A DNA stretch of 61,916 bases from Acidobacteria bacterium 13_1_20CM_3_53_8. Its GTDB lineage: Bacteria; Acidobacteriota; Blastocatellia; Pyrinomonadales; Pyrinomonadaceae. Under the pieces are notes generated by a model. That model ran no database searches. It was not told where the DNA came from and was given only the letters and a program-made list of their open reading frames with translations. A program made the position numbers and the translations under genes. Shown piece after piece: positions 18,103 to 25,633 of the stretch. How positions within the stretch are numbered: position 1 is the first letter of the stretch; every line of letters starts with the position of its first letter. The stretch spans positions 1-61,916 of the forward strand of contig MNJR01000027.1 in the NCBI GenBank assembly GCA_001920415.1, given 5' to 3'.

Positions 18103-20085
18103 TCACCTTGTCGCCTGAATCTCGCGCAAAAGATTTTCCCTGAAGTAGGCTGGCGGGATTGTGCCCTGCTTCATAAAGAGCAAGTGAAAAGTCTTCAGGG
18201 AAAAATTGTTGCCCAAGACGCGCGAGGCTTCGTTGCGCATGTCGAAGATTTGATCTCTGCCGAGGCGATAAGTTATAGCCTGCGTGGGCCACTTGGAGTA
18301 ACGGAAGATTGCGCGCTCGGCTGACTGGCAACTGGCGCGCTTCGAGTCGTTCGTTTGCAGTGCTGCCGCATCGCCGCACGAGCCGGGCTGGAAATCAACC
18401 GTTTGCGAGAATAGATCAACGGCGTCATTGTAGCTCAATCGTCCCGTGTGAATTCCTGTGTCAACGCGCACGCGAAGGTCGCGGTAGAGTTTGCCTTGAA
18501 GTTGATAGAGATGCTCTTCGGGCGTGTAGAAGCCCTGGGGCGCGTTCGGTGCAGGCTCTGCCATCAATCCTTCCGAGTAGAGCGCCCAGCCTTCTGCTGC
18601 CATAGAATCCTCCCACATAGAAGACGAGCCTTCGACCTCGCCCGGCGTGAGCCATCGCACGCCGCTGATGTCGTTGCGAAACTGCGTCATAACCTTGTAG
18701 TGCCAGTCGTGACCTGGAAAGCCTTCGTGCGCCGCAAGGTCTGCCAGCGACGCGCGATTGTTGGTTTTGAGTTGCGCCGGATCGTTGTGCGTGGGCGTAA
18801 CATAAAAGCGACCCACCCCGCTTGTCTTAAAAGGAGGCGCAGGATAATAAGCAGCGCCGTCAACAGATGATTCAAGAGGCGGCGGCGTAACAACGACATC
18901 TAGCTTGTAATCTGCCGGTACGTTGAACAGTCCACTCTTGCGCCCGTAATCAACAAGTCGCGTCGCAGTGTCACGATACCACTGGATCATTTCATCGTCG
19001 GACTTCGGATACTCTTTTGAAAGCTCGTCAAGCACTGCGCGCACAGCAGCATCGTCATCGGCAGGCAAATTCAGATTGCGTTTTGTGCCAATCTCTCTAG
19101 CCAGCTTGACTATCTGCGCGCGTGTGTCCTGAACGATAGCCCATGAATCGTCGTAAAGCTGCGCAGCAGTGCGGTCATAGTGAAGATTATTCTTAAGCGC
19201 CCAGTTGTACTCCTCTTCGCCGAGCGCGTAATGATCTTGAGAGAACTGTTGGATGATTTGTGGTGCGCTGCTCGTGCCCGTGAAGAACGTCTTCATTATG
19301 AAATCATGAAAATTGCCGTAGGCTTCGGCTGCCGTTTTCGACGCCGTGCTGACTCTATTCACAAGGTCGTCGTGCTGCGCTCCTGCGGCTATGCGCTGCG
19401 CAGCAAGGTCTGGCAGAGTTTTTGAAAAATATTTCGCGTTCGCTTCCGTCGAGTCCAATCCGTTCCGACGAAGCATGCGCTGGTCTGGCGTGTTGCCAGA
19501 TTTTAGTCCGTTCTGCAACTGCGTCTGCGCATTCTCAAAGTAGTGCAGAATCTCTCCCAGACGATGAGCAACCTGTGCCCACTCTTCGGGCGTGCCGTAA
19601 GTATCCGCTCCCGTCTGCGTCATGCCTTGAAGCTGCCAGTCAATCGCCCTGAAGGGTTCGTCCGTGTATGAATCCAACGAACGCTCTTGATAGCGTCGCT
19701 GCTTGTGAAGATGAAGCTGAAAGCTAATTTGCGCGAGAGCGACTTCGCGGTCAACCTTTCGTGCGGGCGAAAGCGTGTTTGGGTCAACGCCCTCGAAAGC
19801 TTTCTGCGTGTCCGCGAGCCACTGGTCTTCTGCCTGTAAAGCCTGCGGCGAGTAATCGCGCAATTGGCCGTCCGTCTCTCTAAGCGACGGGTCAAGTCCA
19901 GCGCCGCCCAGATATGTGTTGACCGTCGGGTTGCGCTTCAAAAACTCCACCACGTAACGGTCGTGAATAGTCTTGAACGCCTGATCGCCGCTTCCCTGCT
20001 GATTATTATTCATAGTGTTACTCGCGGGCTGTTGAGTCACACAGCCAGCCGCCGCCAGAGCCAGAAGCAAAAAGAGTCTTTTCAT
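18103..20085 (-). CDS. DUF885-family lipoprotein, putative metallohydrolase
   Basis: 660 residues. The start MKRLFLLLALAAAGC is a lipoprotein signal with Cys15. The rest matches DUF885, a family common in acidobacteria and proteobacteria. AAHEGFPGHDWHYKV at about residue 451-465 is the family's HExxxxH-like metal site, and WALYSEGLMAE follows at about 505, giving the usual pattern of an exported metallopeptidase-like enzyme. LYRDLRVRVDTGIHTGRLSYNDAV is a further family signature. The biological substrate is unknown. It stands alone on the minus strand, with its stop codon against a fold-back repeat. Confidence 0.9.
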   Translation of the reverse strand: MKRLFLLLALAAAGCVTQQPASNTMNNNQQGSGDQAFKTIHDRYVVEFLKRNPTVNTYLGGAGLDPSLRETDGQLRDYSPQALQAEDQWLADTQKAFEGVDPNTLSPARKVDREVALAQISFQLHLHKQRRYQERSLDSYTDEPFRAIDWQLQGMTQTGADTYGTPEEWAQVAHRLGEILHYFENAQTQLQNGLKSGNTPDQRMLRRNGLDSTEANAKYFSKTLPDLAAQRIAAGAQHDDLVNRVSTASKTAAEAYGNFHDFIMKTFFTGTSSAPQIIQQFSQDHYALGEEEYNWALKNNLHYDRTAAQLYDDSWAIVQDTRAQIVKLAREIGTKRNLNLPADDDAAVRAVLDELSKEYPKSDDEMIQWYRDTATRLVDYGRKSGLFNVPADYKLDVVVTPPPLESSVDGAAYYPAPPFKTSGVGRFYVTPTHNDPAQLKTNNRASLADLAAHEGFPGHDWHYKVMTQFRNDISGVRWLTPGEVEGSSSMWEDSMAAEGWALYSEGLMAEPAPNAPQGFYTPEEHLYQLQGKLYRDLRVRVDTGIHTGRLSYNDAVDLFSQTVDFQPGSCGDAAALQTNDSKRASCQSAERAIFRYSKWPTQAITYRLGRDQIFDMRNEASRVLGNNFSLKTFHLLFMKQGTIPPAYFRENLLREIQATR

Positions 20086-20148
20086 CTTTCACCTTGCGTC
20101 GAAAGTTTTCAGGAAAATTTTTGTGCAAACTATATCGCAAATTTTTGA

Positions 20149-20619
20149 TTAATGCTTGCGCGCGCGACACACTTTCTTCAATGTGAACTCCCAGAGCATA
20201 CGCCGTTCTGTTTCGTTGAAGCGCTGACGGGCTGATGTGACGCGCCAGAAACCCATGTGCTGCCAGCGCCCCACGCCCAGCTTATTGAAGAGCGGAACGG
20301 CGTGACGGCTTTCCATAGCAGCGAGCAGAGCGCGGTTGGCAGGATTCAAATATTGATCTCCGCGCCGCCCGTCGCCCGTGTAAAGAATCGTGTCGCCAGA
20401 TTCGTTCATACGATCAGGATAGCAAGGGTTGAGACGACCGAAATCTGTGAGCAGCGAGACCAGACGACCGTTACTTTGATAGACGCCGTTTCTTATTCGG
20501 TGCGTGCGATTGACTTCAGCCCATGTGAGAATTTTCGGCGTAGAAAGATTTGCCTCAGCTTTCTGAGTTTTCCGGCGAGAATCAGCGCGCCTATTTTTTC
20601 GCGCCCGTTGAGTTGTCAT
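20149..20619 (-). CDS. small basic protein, possible SRA/YDG-like modified-base reader
   Basis: 156 residues from the ATG at 20619. The first 30 residues are very basic (Arg, Lys). The body has GDTILYTGDGRRGDQYLNPANRALL and then VPLFNKLGVGRWQHMGFWRV, ending WEFTLKKV. The order GxG..GDQ, NRAL, then a short G-F-W-R-V strand and a W-x-F-x-L strand resembles SRA-like domains of McrBC-type or phage-linked restriction proteins, which bind modified cytosine. No nuclease is fused or adjacent. The identification is tentative; if wrong, it remains an unknown basic protein. Confidence 0.6.
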   Translation of the reverse strand: MTTQRARKNRRADSRRKTQKAEANLSTPKILTWAEVNRTHRIRNGVYQSNGRLVSLLTDFGRLNPCYPDRMNESGDTILYTGDGRRGDQYLNPANRALLAAMESRHAVPLFNKLGVGRWQHMGFWRVTSARQRFNETERRMLWEFTLKKVCRARKH

Positions 20620-20628
20620 CGAGAGCAA

Positions 20629-20841
20629 TTATAACAGCCCCGTTAGGGGTGAATGAAAGTAGCCCGGCAATTTATTGCTGGGAACAGTGCGAAGATAAAA
20701 GAGTAGAGTCCCGTAGGGACGATTGAAAATCTGTCGCAGTGATGCCGACAGCGAGCAGGACTACGATTACGAGCAGAGTTATCCCTACGATCTTTTTCTA
20801 TCTGCCACGTTTCGCCATCAATTTCCCCGGAAGCCTTCGGG
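20629..20841. other. gap with GTAGGG-type dispersed-looking palindromes
   Basis: Contains GCCCCGTTAGGGG, CCCGGCAATTTATTGCTGGG and GTCCCGTAGGGAC in a row. These short G/C-rich palindromes separated by purine-rich spacers look like a mobile intergenic repeat family distinct from the heptamers. No gene supported. Confidence 0.5.
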
Positions 20842-21243
20842 CTAATAGCGGATAGTTATTTCGAGCGTGTAAGGATAAGCCGCATTAGTGGAAGTGTCCG
20901 GCAAAACGTTTATGCGGTAGTCGCCATTCGCAGGCAACTCGCCAGACCAATCTCTGGTGAAATCCGCAAGCGTTCTGCCGTATGGGCCAATGATTGTGAA
21001 AGTGATTCCGCCGGGCGAAGCCAGATGCACGGACATTGTCTGTCCGGCGCTCGCGCCCAATAGGTAATCGTGACTCACGCCGCGACGCAGCACGCCGCGC
21101 AGAACTGTTGACGTGCGACCGCGCGCGAAGCGAACGCGACGGACTATGCTCGTGCCGCGCTGCGCTGGAACGCTCGCGGAAAGAAGGGCTGTGACTACCA
21201 GGAGTAGAACTATGCGTGCGCTTTTGGTTCTGAATGTGTTCAT
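20842..21243 (-). CDS. secreted PPC-like beta-sandwich protein
   Basis: 133 residues with a signal peptide (SARIVLLLVVTALLSASVPAQ). The mature part of about 100 residues has a run of beta strands and the ending SGELPANGDYRINVLPDTST followed by YTLEITIRY, which resembles the bacterial pre-peptidase C-terminal (PPC) fold or lysozyme-inhibitor-like domains. Here it is a stand-alone exported domain, with no protease attached. Function not known. Downstream of purQ with a G-rich palindrome between. Confidence 0.75.
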   Translation of the reverse strand: MNTFRTKSARIVLLLVVTALLSASVPAQRGTSIVRRVRFARGRTSTVLRGVLRRGVSHDYLLGASAGQTMSVHLASPGGITFTIIGPYGRTLADFTRDWSGELPANGDYRINVLPDTSTNAAYPYTLEITIRY

Positions 21244-21333
21244 CTTTTTTCCTCGAAGCTGTGGATTTGAAGCTCAGTGCTTCTAGTCCAAGTTCGGCTA
21301 CAATGTCAACAAAATTTTCTTGAGAAATGAAAG

Positions 21334-21443
21334 AGCGGGGGCAAGCCCCCTTCCTGACCTTTGAGATTTTTATGCTTGAGAGGCAGAGGCGAACCATTCA
21401 ACTTTAATAACCTCAAAGGTCAGGAAGGGGGCTTGCCCCCGCT
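21334..21443. repeat. G-rich long inverted repeat
   Basis: Arms of about 32 nt (21334-21365 and 21412-21443) are perfect or near-perfect inverse copies containing GCGGGGGCAAGCCCCC, itself a small hairpin. The loop is about 46 nt. It fills the gap after purQ. It is not made of heptamers, so it is a different family with the same architecture. Confidence 0.88.
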
Positions 21444-21471
21444 GCTTCGGTAAGATTCCATCTCTTCTGAC

Positions 21472-22170
21472 TTAAACCTGTGCGGCAACCGAAGCGGCGA
21501 GCGAGCGGAAGATGTCGCGCCCGTCGTATGAACCCAGAAGCTCTTCGCATGCTCGTTCGGGATGTGGCATAAGCCCCAGAACATTTCGCTCGCGGTTGCA
21601 GATGCCTGCGATGTTTTCGCGCGAGCCGTTCGGGTTAGCTTCGTCAGTGATTCCGCCTTGCGCGTCGCAGTAGCGAAAGACTATACGATCTTCGCGCTCC
21701 AATTCTTCAAGTGTTGCGTCGTCGCAGACGTAATTTCCTTCTGCGTGAGCTATGGGAATTTTCAGCACCTGCCCACCTTCCAGGGCGTTTGTGAACGGAG
21801 TCTCTGTTGTCTCTACGCGAACGCGTATGTGCTCGCAGATAAAGTGCAGCCCGCGATTGCGTATGAGCGCGCCGGGCAAAAGGCCAGCCTCGCACAGTAT
21901 CTGGAATCCGTTGCAGATGCCCAGCACTAGACGGCCTCGCGCCGCGAACTCTTTTACGGAATTCATGACGGGCGAGAATCGCGCCAGCGCGCCAGCGCGC
22001 AAATAGTCTCCGTAGGAGAAGCCGCCGGGGATGATGATGGCGTCGTAACTGCTCAAATCCGTATCGCGATGCCAGATGAAATCAACGGGCTGCCCCACGT
22101 GCTTAGAGATGACGTGGTAAGCGTCGTGGTCGCAGTTAGAACCCGGAAAAACTATAACGCCGTACTTCAT
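21472..22170 (-). CDS. purQ: phosphoribosylformylglycinamidine synthase subunit PurQ
   Basis: Class I glutamine amidotransferase subunit of the FGAM synthase complex; it releases ammonia for PurL. 232 residues. N-terminal [12 protein letters not shown], the nucleophile elbow [10 protein letters not shown] (catalytic Cys about residue 88) and the catalytic His in MPHPERA near the C-terminus are all present. Its ATG overlaps the purS TGA (ATGA), so the two are translationally coupled. PurL is on the same strand about 5.6 kb downstream, with unrelated genes between. Confidence 0.96.
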   Translation of the reverse strand: MKYGVIVFPGSNCDHDAYHVISKHVGQPVDFIWHRDTDLSSYDAIIIPGGFSYGDYLRAGALARFSPVMNSVKEFAARGRLVLGICNGFQILCEAGLLPGALIRNRGLHFICEHIRVRVETTETPFTNALEGGQVLKIPIAHAEGNYVCDDATLEELEREDRIVFRYCDAQGGITDEANPNGSRENIAGICNRERNVLGLMPHPERACEELLGSYDGRDIFRSLAASVAAQV

Positions 22171-22412
22171 TCTGAAATCTCCACGCGGTAGTCTTCAATG
22201 ACTGGATTCGACAAAACTTCGCGCGCCATTCGTGTGGCCGTCTCGCGCGCCTCATCCTGTTCTAATGAACTTTCTAGCGCTATCTCGAAATATTTTCCCT
22301 GCCGTATGTCTGCTATTCCGCCATAGCCCAGAAGCTCTACGGAGTGCTGTATGGCCTTGCCCTGCGGGTCTAGTACGCCCGGTTTTAGTGTGACGAAGAC
22401 TCTGGCTTTCAC
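22167..22412 (-). CDS. purS: phosphoribosylformylglycinamidine synthase subunit PurS
   Basis: 81 residues from GTG at 22412, which gives the normal PurS length; GAGGAG lies 11 nt upstream, and the longer ORF prefix shows no family similarity. [20 protein letters not shown] and [17 protein letters not shown] are the PurS signatures. It bridges PurL and PurQ and is needed for ammonia transfer in organisms with small PurL. Overlaps purQ by 4 nt. Confidence 0.93.
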   Translation of the reverse strand: MKARVFVTLKPGVLDPQGKAIQHSVELLGYGGIADIRQGKYFEIALESSLEQDEARETATRMAREVLSNPVIEDYRVEISE

Positions 22413-22681
22413 TGTTTTTCTCGCTCCTCGGAACAAAATTTTACGGCAAAGCGTTGCGCGTTGTGTAGTCTCTGGCTTAAGATGCGCGCATCCCGCGCTT
22501 GAATCTTGCATGAAAAGGCCAGACTCCAAGCGTAGATGGCACTCGTGCTCCTCGTTTAGATTCGTAATCGTTCTTGATTATCTGATAGCTCGCGCGACCA
22601 GCCCTTCTACTGAAATGCGAAGTGCCGAAGGCAGCGCGATACGTTCAACCAGAAACTTTAGCACAGAGGAGAAAACTTAAA

Positions 22682-23167
22682 ATGCAAAATCCGCCGCCCC
22701 CCAATCAAGGAGGCTATGGCTACGGTAATCAGTACGGCGCACCGCCGCCGCCGCCCCCCCCTTCAGGTATGCCGCCGGGTGGTGGCGGTAAAACGAGTCT
22801 GGGTGGCCTGGACGAAAACTTGGCAGCCATGCTCTGTTACCTGACAATGTTCTGCTGCGGCTTAGGCATAATCGTCAGCCTTGTCTTCTTCATAACGGAG
22901 AAGGTCAGCCGCTTAGTCCGCTTCCACGCGATGCAGGCCTTACTCTTCGGTGGCTTCTGGATCGTTCTAGGGATAGTTTTCAGAATCCTATATACGCTCC
23001 TTGCCGTCGCAGACATGGCTATCCTATCGCTGGGACTGTTATTGATTCAATTGCTCTGCCTCTTAATCCTGATAGTAGGCCTGGTTTTTGCCGCCATTCA
23101 AGCGTATCAGAGCAAGATGTTCAAGCTGCCAATCATAGGCAACATCGCAGAGAACATAGCCAAGTAA
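22682..23167 (+). CDS. membrane protein, DUF4870/Tic20-like, with Pro/Gly-rich N-terminus
   Basis: 161 residues from the ATG at 22682 (AGAGGAG upstream). The first 40 residues are Pro/Gly/Tyr-rich, including a long proline run, probably disordered and cytosolic. Then GLDENLAAMLCYLTMFCCGLGIIV begins a DUF4870-like domain with about four hydrophobic segments (residues 48-145), with a helical hairpin ending FRVRFHAMQALLF-like (here LVRFHAMQALLFG). Function unknown. The next gene is a shorter paralogue in the same operon, 51 nt downstream. Confidence 0.8.
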   Translation: MQNPPPPNQGGYGYGNQYGAPPPPPPPSGMPPGGGGKTSLGGLDENLAAMLCYLTMFCCGLGIIVSLVFFITEKVSRLVRFHAMQALLFGGFWIVLGIVFRILYTLLAVADMAILSLGLLLIQLLCLLILIVGLVFAAIQAYQSKMFKLPIIGNIAENIAK

Positions 23168-23218
23168 ATCGCAAGTAACAACCCGGAACGATAACTTAAC
23201 TCGACAGGAGGAATCTTT

Positions 23219-23581
23219 ATGGACACAGGCAAATCTTCTATTGGCCTTGACGGAAACATCGCAGCCGCGCTCGGTTATCCTATAGGCATCATTGCGATCA
23301 TCTGCCTGATCATCGAAAAGGAGAACCGCTTCGTTAAATTTCACGCGCTTCAATCCATATTGCTCCATGTTGCTTTTGTAGTGGTGGCGATTGCGCTGTC
23401 GGTGTTAGGTATAGTCGTGGGCATTGCCGGTGCCGCCGCAAGCTCGGCTGGCGGTGGTGGTGCAATCGGCGGCCTGTTCGGCATGCTGATTGGCCTGGTC
23501 TGGCTCGTTTTCGTTCTCCTGTATCTTGGAGCGCTTATCTATGCGGCTGTTAAAGCCTACGGAGGTAATAAATTAAATTGA
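23219..23581 (+). CDS. membrane protein, DUF4870/Tic20-like
   Basis: 120 residues. GLDGNIAAALGYPIGIIAII and FVKFHALQSILLHV align with the same positions in the preceding protein, so the two are paralogues. Three to four transmembrane segments, joined in the middle by a Gly/Ala/Ser-rich loop (AAASSAGGGGAIGG). AGGAGGAATC lies 5-10 nt upstream of the ATG. The proline-rich N-terminus of the paralogue is lacking. Followed by a hairpin terminator shared with purB. Confidence 0.82.
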   Translation: MDTGKSSIGLDGNIAAALGYPIGIIAIICLIIEKENRFVKFHALQSILLHVAFVVVAIALSVLGIVVGIAGAAASSAGGGGAIGGLFGMLIGLVWLVFVLLYLGALIYAAVKAYGGNKLN

Positions 23582-23585
23582 GATC

Positions 23586-23632
23586 AACCATAGACGACCG
23601 CGCGCTGACAAAAGTGTCCGTCGTCTATGGTT
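23586..23632. terminator. hairpin between convergent genes
   Basis: AACCATAGACGAC and GTCGTCTATGGTT form a 12-13 bp stem between the end of the DUF4870-like operon and the end of purB; one arm covers the purB stop codon. Probably a bidirectional terminator, although T-tracts are weak. Confidence 0.7.
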
Positions 23633-24938
23633 CACTCATCGTTCTCCCGGCAAACACTCGCGCGAAAATCGCGTCAATGTTCCGCAGATAAGTGTCTAGC
23701 GAGAAGACCTGACCGATTTGCTCTTTCGACAGGTGCGCAGCAATATCTTTGTCCTCGGAAACAAGCTGCTGAAAGTCAAAGCCTTCGTCCCACGCCTTCA
23801 TTGCATTGCGCTGAACCCACTCGTAACTGGTCTCGCGCGCAACTCCAGCGCGAGCCAGAGCAAGAAGAAGCTGGCCGCTGAAGATAAGCCCGCGCGTAGC
23901 ATTCAGGTTTTCGAGCATGCGTTCCGGGTAAACCACTAGGCCGTCAACGAGCGATGCCATCTTTTCAAGCATGTAATCGAGCGCGATTGATGAATCGGGA
24001 AGCACAACGCGCTCGGCAGAAGAATGCGAGATGTCGCGCTCGTGCCAGAGCGCTACGTTCTCAAGACCGACCATGCTGTTTGCGCGAACAACGCGCGCGA
24101 GGCCGCAGATTCTCTCCGACAGAATTGGATTGCGCTTGTGCGGCATGGCAGACGAACCCTTCTGCCCACGCTTGAATTTCTCCTGCGCCTCGCGCACTTC
24201 CGTGCGTTGCCAGTGCCGAACAGAGAGCGCGAACTTATCCAAGCTGGAAGCTGCAACAGCAAGCGTCGAAAGATATTCAGCGTAGCGGTCGCGCTGTATG
24301 ATTTGAGTCGAAGCGGGCGCGAATGCTAATCCGAGCCGCGCGCAAACTTTCTCTTCAACTTGCGGGTCAAGATGCGCGAACGCGCCGACAGCGCCGCTTA
24401 TTTTCCCAACAGCCACAGATTCTCTTGCGTGCATCAATCGCCCCAGAGTACGCCGCATCTCGTCGTACCAGAGCGCGAATGTTAGGCCGAATGAAGTCGG
24501 CTCTGCGTGAACGCCGTGCGTGCGCCCTACCTGCGGAGTCAGCTTGAACTCGAACGCGCGCCTTTTGAGAACCTCCATCAGCGCGCCAATCTTTTTCACC
24601 AGAATATCGCAGGCATCGCGCAGCAGCAGAGCGTTTGCCGTATCCACAACGTCCGACGAAGTCAGCCCGTAGTGAACGAACCGCGCCGCCTCGCCAATGT
24701 TCTCCGCCAGATTAGTCGTGAAGGCTATAACGTCGTGGTCAACCACTTTTTCAATCTCATTGATTCGCTCGACAGAAAATTTCGCCTTAGCTTTTATCTC
24801 TCCAAAAACCTCGCGCGGAATCGTCCCCATCTCCGCGTGCACCTCGCACACGGCCAGTTCGACATCAAGCCATTTTTGGAACTTATTCTGCTCAGACCAG
24901 AGAGCGCCCATTTCGGGCAAGGTGTATCGTTGAATCAT
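23625..24938 (-). CDS. purB: adenylosuccinate lyase
   Basis: 437 residues. Catalyses SAICAR to AICAR and adenylosuccinate to AMP, with release of fumarate, in the purine pathway. The family signature SSAMPHKRNP (residues about 262-271) is present. TSSDVVDTANALLL and GRTHGVHAEPTSFG (the His acts as general acid) are the other conserved regions. Cytosolic homotetramer in other species. It shares strand with purSQ and purL but forms its own unit; nested fold-back repeats lie just upstream of its start. Confidence 0.96.
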   Translation of the reverse strand: MIQRYTLPEMGALWSEQNKFQKWLDVELAVCEVHAEMGTIPREVFGEIKAKAKFSVERINEIEKVVDHDVIAFTTNLAENIGEAARFVHYGLTSSDVVDTANALLLRDACDILVKKIGALMEVLKRRAFEFKLTPQVGRTHGVHAEPTSFGLTFALWYDEMRRTLGRLMHARESVAVGKISGAVGAFAHLDPQVEEKVCARLGLAFAPASTQIIQRDRYAEYLSTLAVAASSLDKFALSVRHWQRTEVREAQEKFKRGQKGSSAMPHKRNPILSERICGLARVVRANSMVGLENVALWHERDISHSSAERVVLPDSSIALDYMLEKMASLVDGLVVYPERMLENLNATRGLIFSGQLLLALARAGVARETSYEWVQRNAMKAWDEGFDFQQLVSEDKDIAAHLSKEQIGQVFSLDTYLRNIDAIFARVFAGRTMSEP

Positions 24939-24942
24939 AAAG

Positions 24943-25127
24943 GGTGACAGGTGACAGGAGAGAAGAAGTGATAAGTGATGAGTGATAAGTGATAAGAAAG
25001 AGAAGAAAGAATAGAAACTGATAGCTAACAGCTAATAGCTATCAGCTTTTATCTTTTGATTCCTGACTTTAGACTCTCTTATCATTTATCACCGCTTCCC
25101 TTACCACCTTCTTGTCGCCTGTCACGA
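24943..25127. repeat. triple-nested fold-back repeat
   Basis: Three concentric pairs: outer GGTGACAGGTGACAGG with its inverse at 25111-25126; middle GTGATAA, GTGATGA, GTGATAA, GTGATAA (24968-24996) with its inverse at 25078-25092; inner CTGATAG, CTAACAG, CTAATAG, CTATCAG (25018-25045), which is itself palindromic. The right outer arm covers the stop codon of the next lipoprotein gene. Confidence 0.88.
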
Positions 25128-25589
25128 CGTTAATGCGTTCGAGTTTACGAAATATCCAGCGAGGAGCCAGCGACCGTCGCGCTCCAACATCGTGAATGTC
25201 TCCATGCCTTCGCCGCGCTCGAACGTCGTCTGGTAGGTGATGACGAAAGAGTGCCCCGGCAGATTGCCGCTCGTCGCGTGCTGCTCGGTCGCAGAATTGT
25301 ACGAGCGGTTCTTCACGTTGCCGAGCTTTGCCTTCAAGGTCTGAAAAAATTGGTTCGACTTCTGCGGCGTGGTCGTGCGCTGCCACTCGTCCGCAGCCTC
25401 TTCGTAAATCTTCTCGAAGCGACCTGCGGCCATATCATTCGTTATCGAATCAATTGCGTTCTGCGCCTCCGGCGGTATGCCGCTGCGACTCGCCTTGAGC
25501 GTGCAAGACGTAAAAAAGGCAAAAGGTAAAAGTAAAAAGGCAAAAGGAAGGATAAAAGCTTTTATAATCAGGCGTGAGCCTGTCCGCAC
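25122..25589 (-). CDS. DUF4019/DUF3887-like lipoprotein with repeat-encoded signal peptide
   Basis: 155 residues from GTG at 25589; the longer ORF runs into the neighbouring gene. The sequence starts VRTGSRLIIK, then a hydrophobic run AFILPFAFLLLPFAFF and FTSC, a lipoprotein-type signal with the candidate lipidated Cys at about residue 29. The hydrophobic run is read from an AAAAGGC heptamer repeat. The mature part (AIDSITNDMAAGRFEKIYEE ... ERDGRWLLAGYFV) resembles DUF4019/DUF3887 proteins, which are envelope proteins of unknown role. The stop codon also lies in a repeat arm. The start codon is not certain. Confidence 0.75.
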   Translation of the reverse strand: MRTGSRLIIKAFILPFAFLLLPFAFFTSCTLKASRSGIPPEAQNAIDSITNDMAAGRFEKIYEEAADEWQRTTTPQKSNQFFQTLKAKLGNVKNRSYNSATEQHATSGNLPGHSFVITYQTTFERGEGMETFTMLERDGRWLLAGYFVNSNALTS

Positions 25590-25619
25590 TTTTGCCTTTT
25601 TACTTTTACCTTTTGCCTT
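25512..25619. repeat. fold-back repeat overlapping a lipoprotein start, AAAAGGC family
   Basis: Left arm AAAAGGC, AAAAGGT, AAAAG, AAAAAGGC units; right arm TTTTGCC, TTTTTAC, TTTTACC, TTTTGCC. The loop has GGATAAAAGCTTTT. The left arm is coding (signal peptide of the lipoprotein) and the right arm covers the upstream leader. Confidence 0.9.
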
Positions 25620-25633
25620 CACATCCTTTGCCT

